From assembly GCA_030263395.1 (NCBI GenBank), contig SZOW01000014.1, forward strand, positions 1 through 64,000: a stretch of DNA of 64,000 bases, in the 5' to 3' direction. Shown here in pieces: positions 7,542 through 16,415 of this stretch (position 1 is its first letter; each line of letters begins with the position of its first letter). Source of the DNA: QUBU01 sp014337915 (GTDB taxonomy: Bacteria; Pseudomonadota; Gammaproteobacteria; Steroidobacterales; GCA-2729495). Below the pieces are notes generated by a model. It had not been told where the DNA came from. It ran no database searches and saw nothing but the letters and a program-made list of their open reading frames with translations. The translations under genes were made by a program, and so were the position numbers.

Positions 7542-10229
7542 TCAGAACGAATTCACCGCCGCCACCGCGACGGCCAGGTTGTAGATGATGCTGGTGACGG
7601 AGGTCCACATGGGCAGCGGCGGCAGGCGCTCGGCATCGACCGGCACGACGATGGTGTCGCCGGGCCGGATGTCCATGCGGCGGCTCGGCAGCCAGCGGCT
7701 GGTGGATGCGGCCGCAACCTGGCCGTTGGCGCGGATCACGTAGACCCGATCCCGGTCGGCCTTCTGCGTGAAGCCGCCGCTCAGGTTGATGTAGTCGTCG
7801 CGCGCCAGCGATTCCTGGTACAGCTGCGAGGTGCTGGCCTGCACCTCGCCGATGATGGTGACTTCCTGCATCTGCCGCGGGATGCGCAGGCGGTCCTCGT
7901 TGCGCAGGATGATGTCGTCGGGCGAACCTGGCGCTTCGCGCAGGATTGCCGGCAGGTCGATGGCCAGGCGGCCAACCGGCTGGGTGCTGCGCAGCTCGGC
8001 GAGCAGCGACTGGCCCGCCGCGAGCGAGCCCGCCCCGGGCGCATCCTTGCCGGCCTGTGAGGACTGCACCGCCAGCAGCGCGAGATCGCGCTCGAGCCGG
8101 TCGGCAAGCGTGGCGAGCTGCTGGGCCTCGCGTTCCTTCAGTGCCTGCCGGGTGAAGACGGCGCCCGTCGGGAAGGCCTGGTCGGTCAGGCCCCCGGCCC
8201 GGGCGAGGAGCGCGTTGAGGGTCTCGCCGCGGCGGATGGGATAGCGTCCCGGGAAGCGCACCTCGCCCTCGAGTGTGACGAACTCCTGGTCGGTCCACTG
8301 CGGCACGCGCCGCACGGTGAGCACGTCGAAGGGCTGCAGATGCAGGTCAGCCTGCGGATCGCCGGCGAGCGCGGCGGCAAGATCCAGGCTGACGACGCTG
8401 GTCTTGCGCGCCTGGCCATCGATGACCTGGTAGCGGGCAAGCTCCGCCTCGCCGCCGAAGGCCGCTTCCGCGAGACTGCCACCGGCGCGCACCAGGTCGG
8501 CGACGGTCATACCCGGCTCGAGCGGATACTCGCCCGGCATACGCACGCTGCCGCCGACGGAAACCATGCCGGCGGGATCCCTGAAGGTGCTCTGGCGGCG
8601 GAACTCCTCGAGGAGCGGGCGCAGAAGCGGCTCGCGGCTGCCGCCCATGTCGAACACGAAGATCTGGTCGCGCGGCATCAGCTTCAGGTCATCCGGCCCG
8701 CCCGGCTTGCGCAGCGCCTGCGCCAGGCTGGTCGAGTGCAGTTCGATGCGCCGATCGGGCAGCAGTTCACGGCGCACCAGCACGTAATCGAGATCGGCGC
8801 CGGGCTTGAGGTCCTCGACGCTGCCCAGCACCTGCGTCAGGCGCAGTCCGCCGCGGTACTGGCGTGCGCCCGGCTGGAACACGTGGCCGGTGACGACGAT
8901 GCTGTCGTTGAGCGTGCTGCGTACCGCCGGGATGCGCAGGATGTCGCCGTTGCGCAGGCGGGTGTCGCGGCCCTCGCGCGTGCCGAGGTTGACGTTGAGG
9001 ACCACGCGACCGCGCGTCGGATCGATGCGCTCGATGGTCGCCTCGGCCAGCGCGGCCGCTTCCGTCTGCCCGCCGCCGAGGTCGACCAGGGAGCCGGCAG
9101 TGGCGGCAGCGGTGATCTCGTAGAGCGCGGGGCGGCGTATCTCGCCGGTGATGCCGGCGGAAGCGCCCAATGGCGGCACGAACACCACGTCGCCGGACTG
9201 CAGCCGCATGTCGTCGCTGGAACTACCATGCAGCAGCAGGTTGTAGAGGTCGAGCGTGCCGACCAGCTGACCGGCGCGCAGCACCTGCACCCGGCGCAGC
9301 GAGCCGATGGGCTTCACGCCGCCCGCCGCCATCAGCGCATTGCTCGCCGTGGACAGTCCGCCCACGGTATAGGCGCCCGGCTTCTCGGCATCACCGGTGA
9401 TCATCACCTGCAGCGAGCGCAGGCGGCCCATGCCGACCGACACGCGGGTGCCGATCATCTGCTCGGCCACGCTCGCCACGATGGCTTCCTGCATCTCCGC
9501 GAAACGCATGCCCGCCACCGCCATGGGCCCGATCTCCGGCAGGCGGATGCGGCCGTCGCGCCCGACCGTGAGCGTGTAGAGGCCCTTGACGTTGCCGAGG
9601 AACTGCAGCTCGATGGCGTCGCCCGGGCCGATGGTGTAATCCGGCGGCACCGGAACGTCGCTGGCCTGCGCGAAGGTGGATGGTGCATTGCGGAAGACGT
9701 CGTAGCCGAAGGGCCTGAGCGCATCGACGCCAAGCGGTTCCGGCTTCAGCAGTGTCAGCCTGACCCTGACCTGACTGAATGCGGGCTCGCTCTGCAGCAG
9801 CGCCGTAGCCTCCTCCGCGGTCAGGCCGGCAAGCGCAACCGGCTGCGCCATGCCGGGGATCCGCATGCGTCCGTCGCGCTCGAGGCGGTAGGGGTTGGCG
9901 GCAAGTGCCCGGGCGATGAGTTCCCTGGTGCCCGGCTCCACGGTGGCAGCGGCGGCCGGATCCAGCGCCAGGGCGAGCAGCACCGTATCCCCTGGCGCGG
10001 CGCGGCCCGTTGCGGCTGGCGCAACGGCCTTTGGCTGCGTGGTCGCCGGCATCGCCAGCGGCTGGTCACTGCCGCCATGCTGGCCGTACTGCTCGAGCAG
10101 GGCGCGCTGCTGTTCGGCGGGCAACTGGTTGAGCAGCTGCAGCTGCTCGGCGGTTGGGGCCTGCGCCAGGACGCGCAGCGCCGCGAGGCAAAGCAGAATG
10201 GCGGCGAGCGAGCCCGTTCCAGACTTCAC
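7542..10229 (-). CDS. Large SLBB polysaccharide export protein (Wza-like)
   Basis: An 895-residue secreted protein starting at GTG 10229, with GGGGAAG just upstream. The signal peptide (SLAAILLCLAALRVLAQA) has no lipobox. A Gln/Leu-rich N-terminal stretch precedes the Poly_export domain near residue 193 (PPDYTIGPGDAIELQFLGNV). Several SLBB domains follow, recognisable by repeats such as GDAEKPGAYTVGGLSTASNAL, GSVRMPGEYPLEPGMTVADL and GEVRFPGRYPIRRGETLNAL. Each ends in a phrase like GDTIVVP or FDVLTVRRVPQW. It is much longer than E. coli Wza (about 380 residues) and resembles the multi-SLBB exporters of Vps/Pel-type loci. Its role is as the outer-membrane/periplasmic conduit for the polysaccharide. 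Confidence 0.88.
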   Translation of the reverse strand: MKSGTGSLAAILLCLAALRVLAQAPTAEQLQLLNQLPAEQQRALLEQYGQHGGSDQPLAMPATTQPKAVAPAATGRAAPGDTVLLALALDPAAAATVEPGTRELIARALAANPYRLERDGRMRIPGMAQPVALAGLTAEEATALLQSEPAFSQVRVRLTLLKPEPLGVDALRPFGYDVFRNAPSTFAQASDVPVPPDYTIGPGDAIELQFLGNVKGLYTLTVGRDGRIRLPEIGPMAVAGMRFAEMQEAIVASVAEQMIGTRVSVGMGRLRSLQVMITGDAEKPGAYTVGGLSTASNALMAAGGVKPIGSLRRVQVLRAGQLVGTLDLYNLLLHGSSSDDMRLQSGDVVFVPPLGASAGITGEIRRPALYEITAAATAGSLVDLGGGQTEAAALAEATIERIDPTRGRVVLNVNLGTREGRDTRLRNGDILRIPAVRSTLNDSIVVTGHVFQPGARQYRGGLRLTQVLGSVEDLKPGADLDYVLVRRELLPDRRIELHSTSLAQALRKPGGPDDLKLMPRDQIFVFDMGGSREPLLRPLLEEFRRQSTFRDPAGMVSVGGSVRMPGEYPLEPGMTVADLVRAGGSLAEAAFGGEAELARYQVIDGQARKTSVVSLDLAAALAGDPQADLHLQPFDVLTVRRVPQWTDQEFVTLEGEVRFPGRYPIRRGETLNALLARAGGLTDQAFPTGAVFTRQALKEREAQQLATLADRLERDLALLAVQSSQAGKDAPGAGSLAAGQSLLAELRSTQPVGRLAIDLPAILREAPGSPDDIILRNEDRLRIPRQMQEVTIIGEVQASTSQLYQESLARDDYINLSGGFTQKADRDRVYVIRANGQVAAASTSRWLPSRRMDIRPGDTIVVPVDAERLPPLPMWTSVTSIIYNLAVAVAAVNSF

Positions 10230-10381
10230 ACAACTTCCCCGCTGTGATTCCCGACAGCGATCATCATCCGGTCATCGGGCTGGCGAGCGGCCTGCCCAGG
10301 GACCGCAGCAGATGCCAGCATGCCACGGCTCGCGATGGTAACCACTGGGGATGAACCCCGCAACGCCGGCCAGGCACCGCG

Positions 10382-12439
10382 CTACGTCCACTGCGACCAG
10401 TCGCGGCGGTTCTCGGCGACGTGGAACAGCGCGGCGATGACGCGGCGGTCGAACTGGCTGCCGGCGCCGCGCATGAGCTCGTCGAGCGCGCCCTGGATGG
10501 AGAGCTGCTGCCGGTAGGCACGCGGGCTGAGCAGGGCGACGAAGGCGTTGGCGACGGCGAGCACCTGGCCGGCCAGCGTGATGCGGTCGGCACCAAGGCC
10601 GCGCGGATAGCCACGCCCGTCGGGCCGCTCCTGCTTCTGGGCGATGATATCCATCACCGGGCCATCGAACTGCAGGCCACGCAGCAGCTCCAGCCCGAAA
10701 TCGACGTGCTGGTGCAGGGTCTCCTGCTCCTCCGGCGTCAGCGGCCCGGCCCTGGTGAGCAACCCCACCGGGATCATGATCTTGCCGATGTTGGCAAGGC
10801 TCGCTGCAAGGTTGAGCGTGCTGCGCTCCTGGTCACTGAAATCCAGCTCGCGCGCCAAGGCGTCTGCCACCTCGGTCATGCGCTGGGCGTGGTTCGCCGA
10901 ATACGGGTCATGCCGGTCGACGACGCTGACCAGGGTGAGCACCAGCCGGCGCAGCATGTCGGTGTTGCGTTCGTTGGCCTGCTGGATTTCCGAGACGTCG
11001 CTGAGCACCAGCAGCACCAGGTCGCGCTCCTCGCCGATGCGGTCCACCGGAATGAAGCTGGCATGGAAGGTCCGTGGCTGGTCCCCGAGCGGCCACTGCA
11101 CCAGGCGATGCGCGGCGCCGCCGTGCTGGCGCACCTGGTCGATGCCTTCACCGAGCGCGGCCTGCACCGGCTGTGGCAGCACGCCGGCCAGCGTGCCGCC
11201 GAGCATGGCCTTGATCGTGGTGCCGGCGGCGCTGGCGGCTGCCTGGTTGGCGAACAGCAGGCGGTTGTCGGCGGCGACCAGCAGCGTCAGTGCGTCGAGG
11301 CTGTCGGTGATGGTGTGCAGGCGGTCGGTCTGGCGCTGCAGCCGCCCCGCCTTGTCGGACAGTTCTTCGGCGAGGTGCCGGGCACGCACGCCGCTGCCAT
11401 GGCGCCAGGCCGCCACCGCCACCGCAGCCACCGAGAACAGCAGCAGCGACAACGCCACCAGCAGGAAACGCCGGCGCTCGTCGGCGAGGCTCAGCGCCTG
11501 GCTGGCGTTGGTCTGCTGGGCCAGCACCCAGGGCTGGCCGGTGATGGGCCGGCTGACCTGCAGCACGCGCTCGCCGCGATAGTTGTCGAGGCTGACGAGG
11601 CGCCCCGGCGTGGCGACCGCCGCCACCTCCGCCAGCTCGCCGTTGGCCAGCGGCAGGCTCCGGCGCAGCGGCCGCGAGCCGTCACGCGTCGGCGACAGCA
11701 ACAGCACCTCGTCGCCCCGCTTTTCCAGCAGCAGCGACTCGCTGTCCTCGGCGAAGTCCGGGCCACGCGTCAGCAGTGGATAGAGGTCGGTTGCGGCGGC
11801 ACGGATGGCGAGCAGCACCCCCAGCGGCCGCGCGGCATCGGCCCCCGCGCCGGACACGGTGGCGATGGGCAGGGCCTGCACCAGCACGGGCTGGTCTTCG
11901 GGGTCGGTCATGAGCTCGACCACCCGCTGGCCGGCCAGCGCCCGTTGCGCGATGCCAGAGTAGGTGGCGGCCAGGTCGAAGAGCCCCGGCGTCGCTACCA
12001 GCGGCTTCAGGCTGGCGTCGAGGATGGCGAGCCCGGCGCTGCGCGGCTGGGGAACGTTGGCGGGCAGGCGGGCGCTGCTGCTGACGCCAAAGCCGTCGCG
12101 GTCCGCTGCCGCCAGCAGCAGGTTGCGCAGGTAGCCCACCGAGCCGGCCTCGGCCGCCGCAGGGCCACCGCTGGCCTGGCCCGGCCCGGCGGCCTGCCAC
12201 AGGTAGAAGCGCAGCGAGGCGTTCGCCGCCAGTTCCTCGAGGTTGCGCCGGTCGTTGCGCAGCAGCCGCGTGATGGCATCGGCCTTGGTGTCGGCCACCA
12301 GCCCGAGCCGGGTCTCCCACTGCAGCAGATCGCGCTGCTTCTCCTCGGCGATATAGCCATTAATAAGGAAGGCGCCGACGCCGAGCAGCGCCGCCAGCAG
12401 CGCCGTGGCCGCGGCCACCGAGGCGCGCGGGCTGATCAC
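10382..12439 (-). CDS. Membrane sensor with periplasmic cache-like region, PAS-like module and degenerate HD-GYP domain
   Basis: About 685 residues from the GTG at 12439, which overlaps the stop of the protease gene as GTGA; an upstream GTG at 12472 is possible. Order: membrane helix (SVAAATALLAALLGVGAFLI), a periplasmic region of about 290 residues resembling a double cache, a second helix (FLLVALSLLLFSVAAVAVAAW), a PAS-like segment (LLVAADNRLLFANQAAASAAG), then an HD-GYP domain at about 485-685. The canonical LHDIGK is LANIGK (about residue 546). HHE before DGxGYP is replaced (KQERPDGRGYP), and the later metal-binding Asp of the DxFDAL-type motif is Asn/Val (ANAFVALL). Several metal ligands are therefore gone, so phosphodiesterase activity is unlikely and a c-di-GMP-receptor or scaffold role is more plausible. 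Coupling to the LapG-like protease is informative. Confidence 0.85.
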   Translation of the reverse strand: MISPRASVAAATALLAALLGVGAFLINGYIAEEKQRDLLQWETRLGLVADTKADAITRLLRNDRRNLEELAANASLRFYLWQAAGPGQASGGPAAAEAGSVGYLRNLLLAAADRDGFGVSSSARLPANVPQPRSAGLAILDASLKPLVATPGLFDLAATYSGIAQRALAGQRVVELMTDPEDQPVLVQALPIATVSGAGADAARPLGVLLAIRAAATDLYPLLTRGPDFAEDSESLLLEKRGDEVLLLSPTRDGSRPLRRSLPLANGELAEVAAVATPGRLVSLDNYRGERVLQVSRPITGQPWVLAQQTNASQALSLADERRRFLLVALSLLLFSVAAVAVAAWRHGSGVRARHLAEELSDKAGRLQRQTDRLHTITDSLDALTLLVAADNRLLFANQAAASAAGTTIKAMLGGTLAGVLPQPVQAALGEGIDQVRQHGGAAHRLVQWPLGDQPRTFHASFIPVDRIGEERDLVLLVLSDVSEIQQANERNTDMLRRLVLTLVSVVDRHDPYSANHAQRMTEVADALARELDFSDQERSTLNLAASLANIGKIMIPVGLLTRAGPLTPEEQETLHQHVDFGLELLRGLQFDGPVMDIIAQKQERPDGRGYPRGLGADRITLAGQVLAVANAFVALLSPRAYRQQLSIQGALDELMRGAGSQFDRRVIAALFHVAENRRDWSQWT

Positions 12440-13101
12440 CGCCGCGACCCGCCGGCCGGGGCGTGGATCCACCAGCCATGCTCGTTGATCGAGTAGACCG
12501 GCGCGTAGTGCACCACCTGCCGGTGCGGCAGCACGGCGCGCACCTGGTTGTCGAGCACCAGGATGTCATCGTTGCGACCCACGGCCAGCACGGCATGGGG
12601 CGCGCGCAGGTTGGTGTCCTGGACGACGACGATACGCAGCTCGGCGTCCGGGTAGCCGAGCCAGCGCAGCGAGAAGTACTTGGTGATGGCGTAGTCCTCG
12701 CAGTCGCCACCATTGCCGAAGAATTCCCGGGGGATAGCCCAGTAGTCCTCGATGCCGTAGTTGTCGATATCGAGGACGTAGTCCATCTGGTTGGCGTAGC
12801 GGTTGACCTCGCGCAGCTGCTCGGCCGGTGCCCTGCCGCGCAGCTCGCCGAGGAACGCCAGCCAGCGCGTCATGTGGCAGCGGTTGATGCGCCGCTCGCT
12901 GCAATCGCCGTCCCGGAGGTTGTCGCGCAGCTGGCGCTCGAGGGCCTGCAGCCACTGCGGGAAGGCCTCGATGCCATCCTGGGCCGACTGGCGGTAGCCG
13001 AACAGATCCGGCGCGAAGGCCCACGCCGGCGTCGCGAAACTGGCCAGTACCAGCACCAGGACCGGGAGTGCCCGGGCCGTTGCCCGGCGGAACTGCGACA
13101 T
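12436..13101 (-). CDS. LapG-like periplasmic transglutaminase-like cysteine protease (BTLCP family)
   Basis: A 221-residue protein starting at the ATG at 13101, directly before a signal peptide (RALPVLVLVLASFATPAWA). The core carries the Cys-His-Asp triad of bacterial transglutaminase-like cysteine proteinases: GGDCEDYAITKYFSLRWLG (Cys near residue 132), APHAVLAV (His near 168) and LVLDNQ. LapG, the type example, cleaves a large adhesin at the outer membrane when not sequestered by the c-di-GMP receptor LapD. Here the gene is coupled by a 4-bp overlap to a degenerate HD-GYP sensor rather than a LapD. It is divergent from the SLAM-like gene with 66 bp between. No large adhesin gene is in the window. 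Confidence 0.85.
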   Translation of the reverse strand: MSQFRRATARALPVLVLVLASFATPAWAFAPDLFGYRQSAQDGIEAFPQWLQALERQLRDNLRDGDCSERRINRCHMTRWLAFLGELRGRAPAEQLREVNRYANQMDYVLDIDNYGIEDYWAIPREFFGNGGDCEDYAITKYFSLRWLGYPDAELRIVVVQDTNLRAPHAVLAVGRNDDILVLDNQVRAVLPHRQVVHYAPVYSINEHGWWIHAPAGGSRR

Positions 13102-13167
13102 GTTCGATTGAGCCGCTGGAGGTGACGACGTAGTATCCCGTAGTCGTCGACTCCATAACAACAACTT

Positions 13168-14463
13168 ATGAAAAACCAGGCACCGTCCCCCACCCGCCCC
13201 CGCAACTCCTGTTTCGCGCTCCTGGCGCTGCTCTCACTGCTTCTCGCCGGCCCGGCGGCCGCTGCCGATGACATCCAGGCGCAGTTCGACTCGGCCATGC
13301 GCGCCATCGAGAACGACCACCTGCTCACGGCGCGGCAGACGCTGCAGGATCTGCTGGCCGGTAACCCGAGCCTGAACCGCGCCCGGCTGGAACTCGCCCG
13401 GGTCTACTATCTGTCCGAGGACTTCCCGCAGGCGCGCGCCGAGGCGCAACGCGTGCTCGATGACCCGACCACGCCGCCGCAGGTGCGGGCCACGGTGCTC
13501 GCCTTCCTGGCCCAGATCGACGCCGACGAGAAGCGCGCCAGCCAGCGTCACCAGTGGCGGCCTTCGATCTACGCCGGGCTCATGTACGACTCCAACGTCA
13601 ACATCGGGCCGAGCCGCGACATCATCGACATCGGCGGCACGCGCTACACGGTGCTGCCCGCCTCGCAGGAAACCGACGACTACGCCTGGGTGGTCAACCC
13701 GGCGATCTCGCATATCTACAACCCGAACAGCCACTTCCAGTCCGGCGAGCACACCGGCAGCTTCATCTGGCAGACCGACGCCAGCGCCTACTACCGTGGC
13801 TATTTCGACGAGCACGATTTCAACCTCGGCGTACTCACCCTGCGCACCGGCCCGGCCTGGATCGTGCCGCGCCACTGGCGCGCTTCGATCGGCCTGCAGG
13901 CCGACCAGATCTGGCTCGGCGACGATGAACTGGCGCTGTTCACCTCCATCTTCCCGGGCATCGTCTGGCAGCTCGGCGAGGACTGGGAAGTCGGCCTCGA
14001 CGCCGGGGTCACCCACCGCAATTACGACAAGGACGTCGACGGTGGCCGCGACGGCTGGGACAAGCAAGGCATGGTGTCGGCGACCCGCTATTTCAACCAG
14101 CGCCGCTTCGCCCTGCAGGGCGGCGTCGGCTACCACGATTACGATGCCGACGAAGATCGCTTCGGCTACCAGGGTGTGGAGGTCTACCTGGGCGCCATTG
14201 CCCAGGCCTGGCAGAACGGCATGGTGTACGGCCGCGTCGGCTACACGCAGTACGATTTCGACGGCGTGGAGCCGCTGTTCAACATCGGCCGCGACGACGA
14301 CGAGTGGCGTTACACGCTGGGATTCCAGCACGATATCCGCAGCGGCCTGCTCGGGGGCTGGGCGCTGCAGGGCAGCTGGATCTACACGGACAACCGCTCC
14401 GACGTCGACATCTACGAGTACGACCGCCACGTCGTGAATCTCGGCCTGGCACGCAGCTTCTGA
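13168..14463 (+). CDS. SLAM-like outer-membrane protein: TPR domain plus DUF560-type beta-barrel
   Basis: A 431-residue protein with a signal peptide (CFALLALLSLLLAGPAAAA). Residues 30-130 hold TPR-like helices (HLLTARQTLQDLLAGNPSLNRA, LELARVYYLSEDFPQARAEA). The C-terminal 290 residues are alternating beta strands ending in the outer-membrane signature ...LGLARSF with terminal Phe, as in surface lipoprotein assembly modifiers (SLAM). Typical barrel phrases are YAGLMYDSNVNIGP at its start and YTLGFQHDIRSGLLGGWAL near its end. SLAMs help particular surface or secreted proteins cross the outer membrane. The next gene encodes a plausible client. Length is slightly below neisserial SLAM1 (about 490), with a shorter N-terminal region. 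It is divergent from the protease gene. Confidence 0.78.
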   Translation: MKNQAPSPTRPRNSCFALLALLSLLLAGPAAAADDIQAQFDSAMRAIENDHLLTARQTLQDLLAGNPSLNRARLELARVYYLSEDFPQARAEAQRVLDDPTTPPQVRATVLAFLAQIDADEKRASQRHQWRPSIYAGLMYDSNVNIGPSRDIIDIGGTRYTVLPASQETDDYAWVVNPAISHIYNPNSHFQSGEHTGSFIWQTDASAYYRGYFDEHDFNLGVLTLRTGPAWIVPRHWRASIGLQADQIWLGDDELALFTSIFPGIVWQLGEDWEVGLDAGVTHRNYDKDVDGGRDGWDKQGMVSATRYFNQRRFALQGGVGYHDYDADEDRFGYQGVEVYLGAIAQAWQNGMVYGRVGYTQYDFDGVEPLFNIGRDDDEWRYTLGFQHDIRSGLLGGWALQGSWIYTDNRSDVDIYEYDRHVVNLGLARSF

Positions 14464-14626
14464 CAGCGGCAACACCAGCCGTTAACATATTGTCGGACGA
14501 ATTTCGCATCGGGCGCGTGCAGCGCGTGATCCCGGTGCGCTTTTGCGGTAAAACGTAGCCAAGGCGGGCTACCAGCCAACAACACCGCCAGGGCGGAAGA
14601 TCCCGCCCGCTTGGAGAACAACAACA

Positions 14627-15814
14627 ATGCATGCCGTCAGGCTCACCGTCATTTTCCTGCTCGCTTTCTGGTCGCTCGGCTCGCAGGCCGCCGACCTCGC
14701 CCTGCAGAACCAGGACTGCGCCAAGGTTCTCGAGAGCTGGGCCGAAAACCCGAAATCGGTCCCCAGGAGCCTCGTCGATTCCTGCAAGGAGCAGATGGCA
14801 AAGGCCGCGGCGCCGGTCGCCGCGGTCGCTGCCGCGCCTGCCCCGGCGGCCGTCGATCCCTGCGCCAATGGCGGCGGCGCCGGCAACGTGCTCTGCTGGG
14901 GCCCCTGGAGCGCCCTCGCGCCGGCAGCGGCCGCACCGCTGGCGTCGCTGGCCTTCCCCGAGGAGCGCGGCGACTGCGATGTCGGCTCTGGCCTTTCCGA
15001 GCAGTGCCGCGTCCAGCTGGCGGCGGCGGATTCCCCGCCTGACAATCTCGTCGAGCCCTGCACGGCCGGTGCGCCCTGTGGCTTCGCCACCTTCGTCAGC
15101 GGTGTCACCAGCACCGGGGACGTGGAGGACACCAGCTTCAAGCGCTTCGACATGGACCCTGACGGCACGCGCTTCGTCGTCGACCCGGACGGCGCCGACG
15201 AGGTGAACTCGGTCGGGATGACCACCAACTTCCAGCCGCGCCCCGACGAGTGGTCGAACCTGCGATCCAACGGCAGCATGGAAGGCGAGCAGTCACGGCT
15301 GGTCGCGCGCGTCCTCGGCGACGAGGAAGGCGGCATCGAGCTGGCCGCCGACATCTGGGCCCATGGCAACCGCGAAACCCGTACTGGACACTCGGGCTAC
15401 TTCGCCTGGGGCACGGCCACCTCGGCCTCCGGCCTGAGCCTGCTCAACGGCAACGGCGTCTCGCTGAACTTCTCTGGCCCGATGTCGGTCAACAACGCCA
15501 CCAACGCCTCGGTGACCGTGAATTTCGGCAGCCAGGCCAACTGGACCGGCAGCTGGACCAACCCGGCCTGGGCATTCAACGCGGGCGGCAGCGTCAACGG
15601 GCCGAACCTGCTGTCGAACCCCGCGCAGTTCAGCAGCAACGTACAATCCGGCAGCGTGGTGCAGGGCGCGCTGCTCGGCGAACCCGGCGGGCAGCAGGGC
15701 CTGGCACACATCATCGATGTGCGCCTCACCGACGGCGGCCACATCAAGGACGTGGGCCTGCTGCGGCCTGCCACCGGTCCGGGGCCCGGCGCCACCGGCA
15801 TTATCGCGCCCTGA
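14627..15814 (+). CDS. Secreted protein with TbpB-like C-terminal beta-barrel; candidate SLAM client
   Basis: A 395-residue protein; GGAGAA lies 9-10 nt before the ATG at 14627. The signal peptide is MHAVRLTVIFLLAFWSLGSQAA, without a lipobox Cys. Residues 25-110 are Ala/Pro-rich with several Cys. The middle is acidic with no match I recognise. The last 150 residues have the Gly/Asn/Ser-rich strand pattern of TbpB/HphA-type lipocalin-like barrels: GYFAWGTATSASGLSLLNG, VTVNFGSQANWTGSWTN, FNAGGSVNGPNLLSNPAQF and VVQGALLGEPGGQQGLAHII. Proteins with this barrel are the known clients of SLAM, and a SLAM-like gene lies 163 bp upstream. Lack of a lipobox suggests a soluble secreted client, as with HphA. 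Fold assignment is by pattern, not by search. Confidence 0.65.
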   Translation: MHAVRLTVIFLLAFWSLGSQAADLALQNQDCAKVLESWAENPKSVPRSLVDSCKEQMAKAAAPVAAVAAAPAPAAVDPCANGGGAGNVLCWGPWSALAPAAAAPLASLAFPEERGDCDVGSGLSEQCRVQLAAADSPPDNLVEPCTAGAPCGFATFVSGVTSTGDVEDTSFKRFDMDPDGTRFVVDPDGADEVNSVGMTTNFQPRPDEWSNLRSNGSMEGEQSRLVARVLGDEEGGIELAADIWAHGNRETRTGHSGYFAWGTATSASGLSLLNGNGVSLNFSGPMSVNNATNASVTVNFGSQANWTGSWTNPAWAFNAGGSVNGPNLLSNPAQFSSNVQSGSVVQGALLGEPGGQQGLAHIIDVRLTDGGHIKDVGLLRPATGPGPGATGIIAP

Positions 15815-15824
15815 GGATGCACGC

Positions 15825-16415
15825 ATGACGACGCCAAACCGATTCGCAATGTTTACCACGCTGGCGCTGCTGGGCCTGCAGGCCGAGGCCGCCAGCATCA
15901 CGCTGCAGCCCTCGCAGGCCGTCGTCCAGCAGGGCGCGAGCTTCACCGTGGACCTGCTGCTCAACGCGCTCGACGCGCCCGGCAGCCACCCGGGCATGTT
16001 CGGCGGCCAGGTGGTCATCGACTACGACCCGGCGCAGCTGCAGTTCACGGGCTTCACCAGCGGTTACCACCTGTACGAGCCGGTCACCCAGGGCACGTCC
16101 GGCACGCGCAGCACCATCACGCTCGGCTTCGAGGCCACTACCGACAACGGGCTGGTCGGCCAGTTCAGCTTCACCGCCATCGGCAGCCCGCAGCAGATCG
16201 CGACGCTCGGCGTGCAGGATGCCGATGATTTCATGGGTACCTTCGTCAGCTACCTGCAGACCTACCAGGCGTTCTATCCTGAATTTGCGGGTACCTCGGT
16301 GCAGATCCAGGCCGTGCCCCTGCCTGGTGCTGCCTGGATGGCGCTGACCGCGCTCGGCGCAGCGGCCTCGCGCCTGCGCCGGCGCCCGCGGCAGGAAAGC
16401 TCCGCCATTCGATGA
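15825..16415 (+). CDS. Secreted cohesin-like protein with VPLPA-type C-terminal sorting tail
   Basis: A 196-residue protein with GAGGA 7-8 nt before the ATG at 15825. A signal peptide (RFAMFTTLALLGLQAEA) leads into a domain that reads like cohesin/CBM-type secreted modules: VVQQGASFTVDLLLNALDA, GGQVVIDYDPAQLQFTGF and GLVGQFSFTAIG. The C-terminus is a tripartite sorting signal: VPLPGAAW, a hydrophobic helix, then RLRRRPRQ. This matches the PEP-CTERM/VPLPA-CTERM class processed by exosortases. No exosortase gene is in the window. It sits 10 bp after the TbpB-like gene and overlaps the transpeptidase gene by 4 bp, so the three form one operon. Confidence 0.78.
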   Translation: MTTPNRFAMFTTLALLGLQAEAASITLQPSQAVVQQGASFTVDLLLNALDAPGSHPGMFGGQVVIDYDPAQLQFTGFTSGYHLYEPVTQGTSGTRSTITLGFEATTDNGLVGQFSFTAIGSPQQIATLGVQDADDFMGTFVSYLQTYQAFYPEFAGTSVQIQAVPLPGAAWMALTALGAAASRLRRRPRQESSAIR

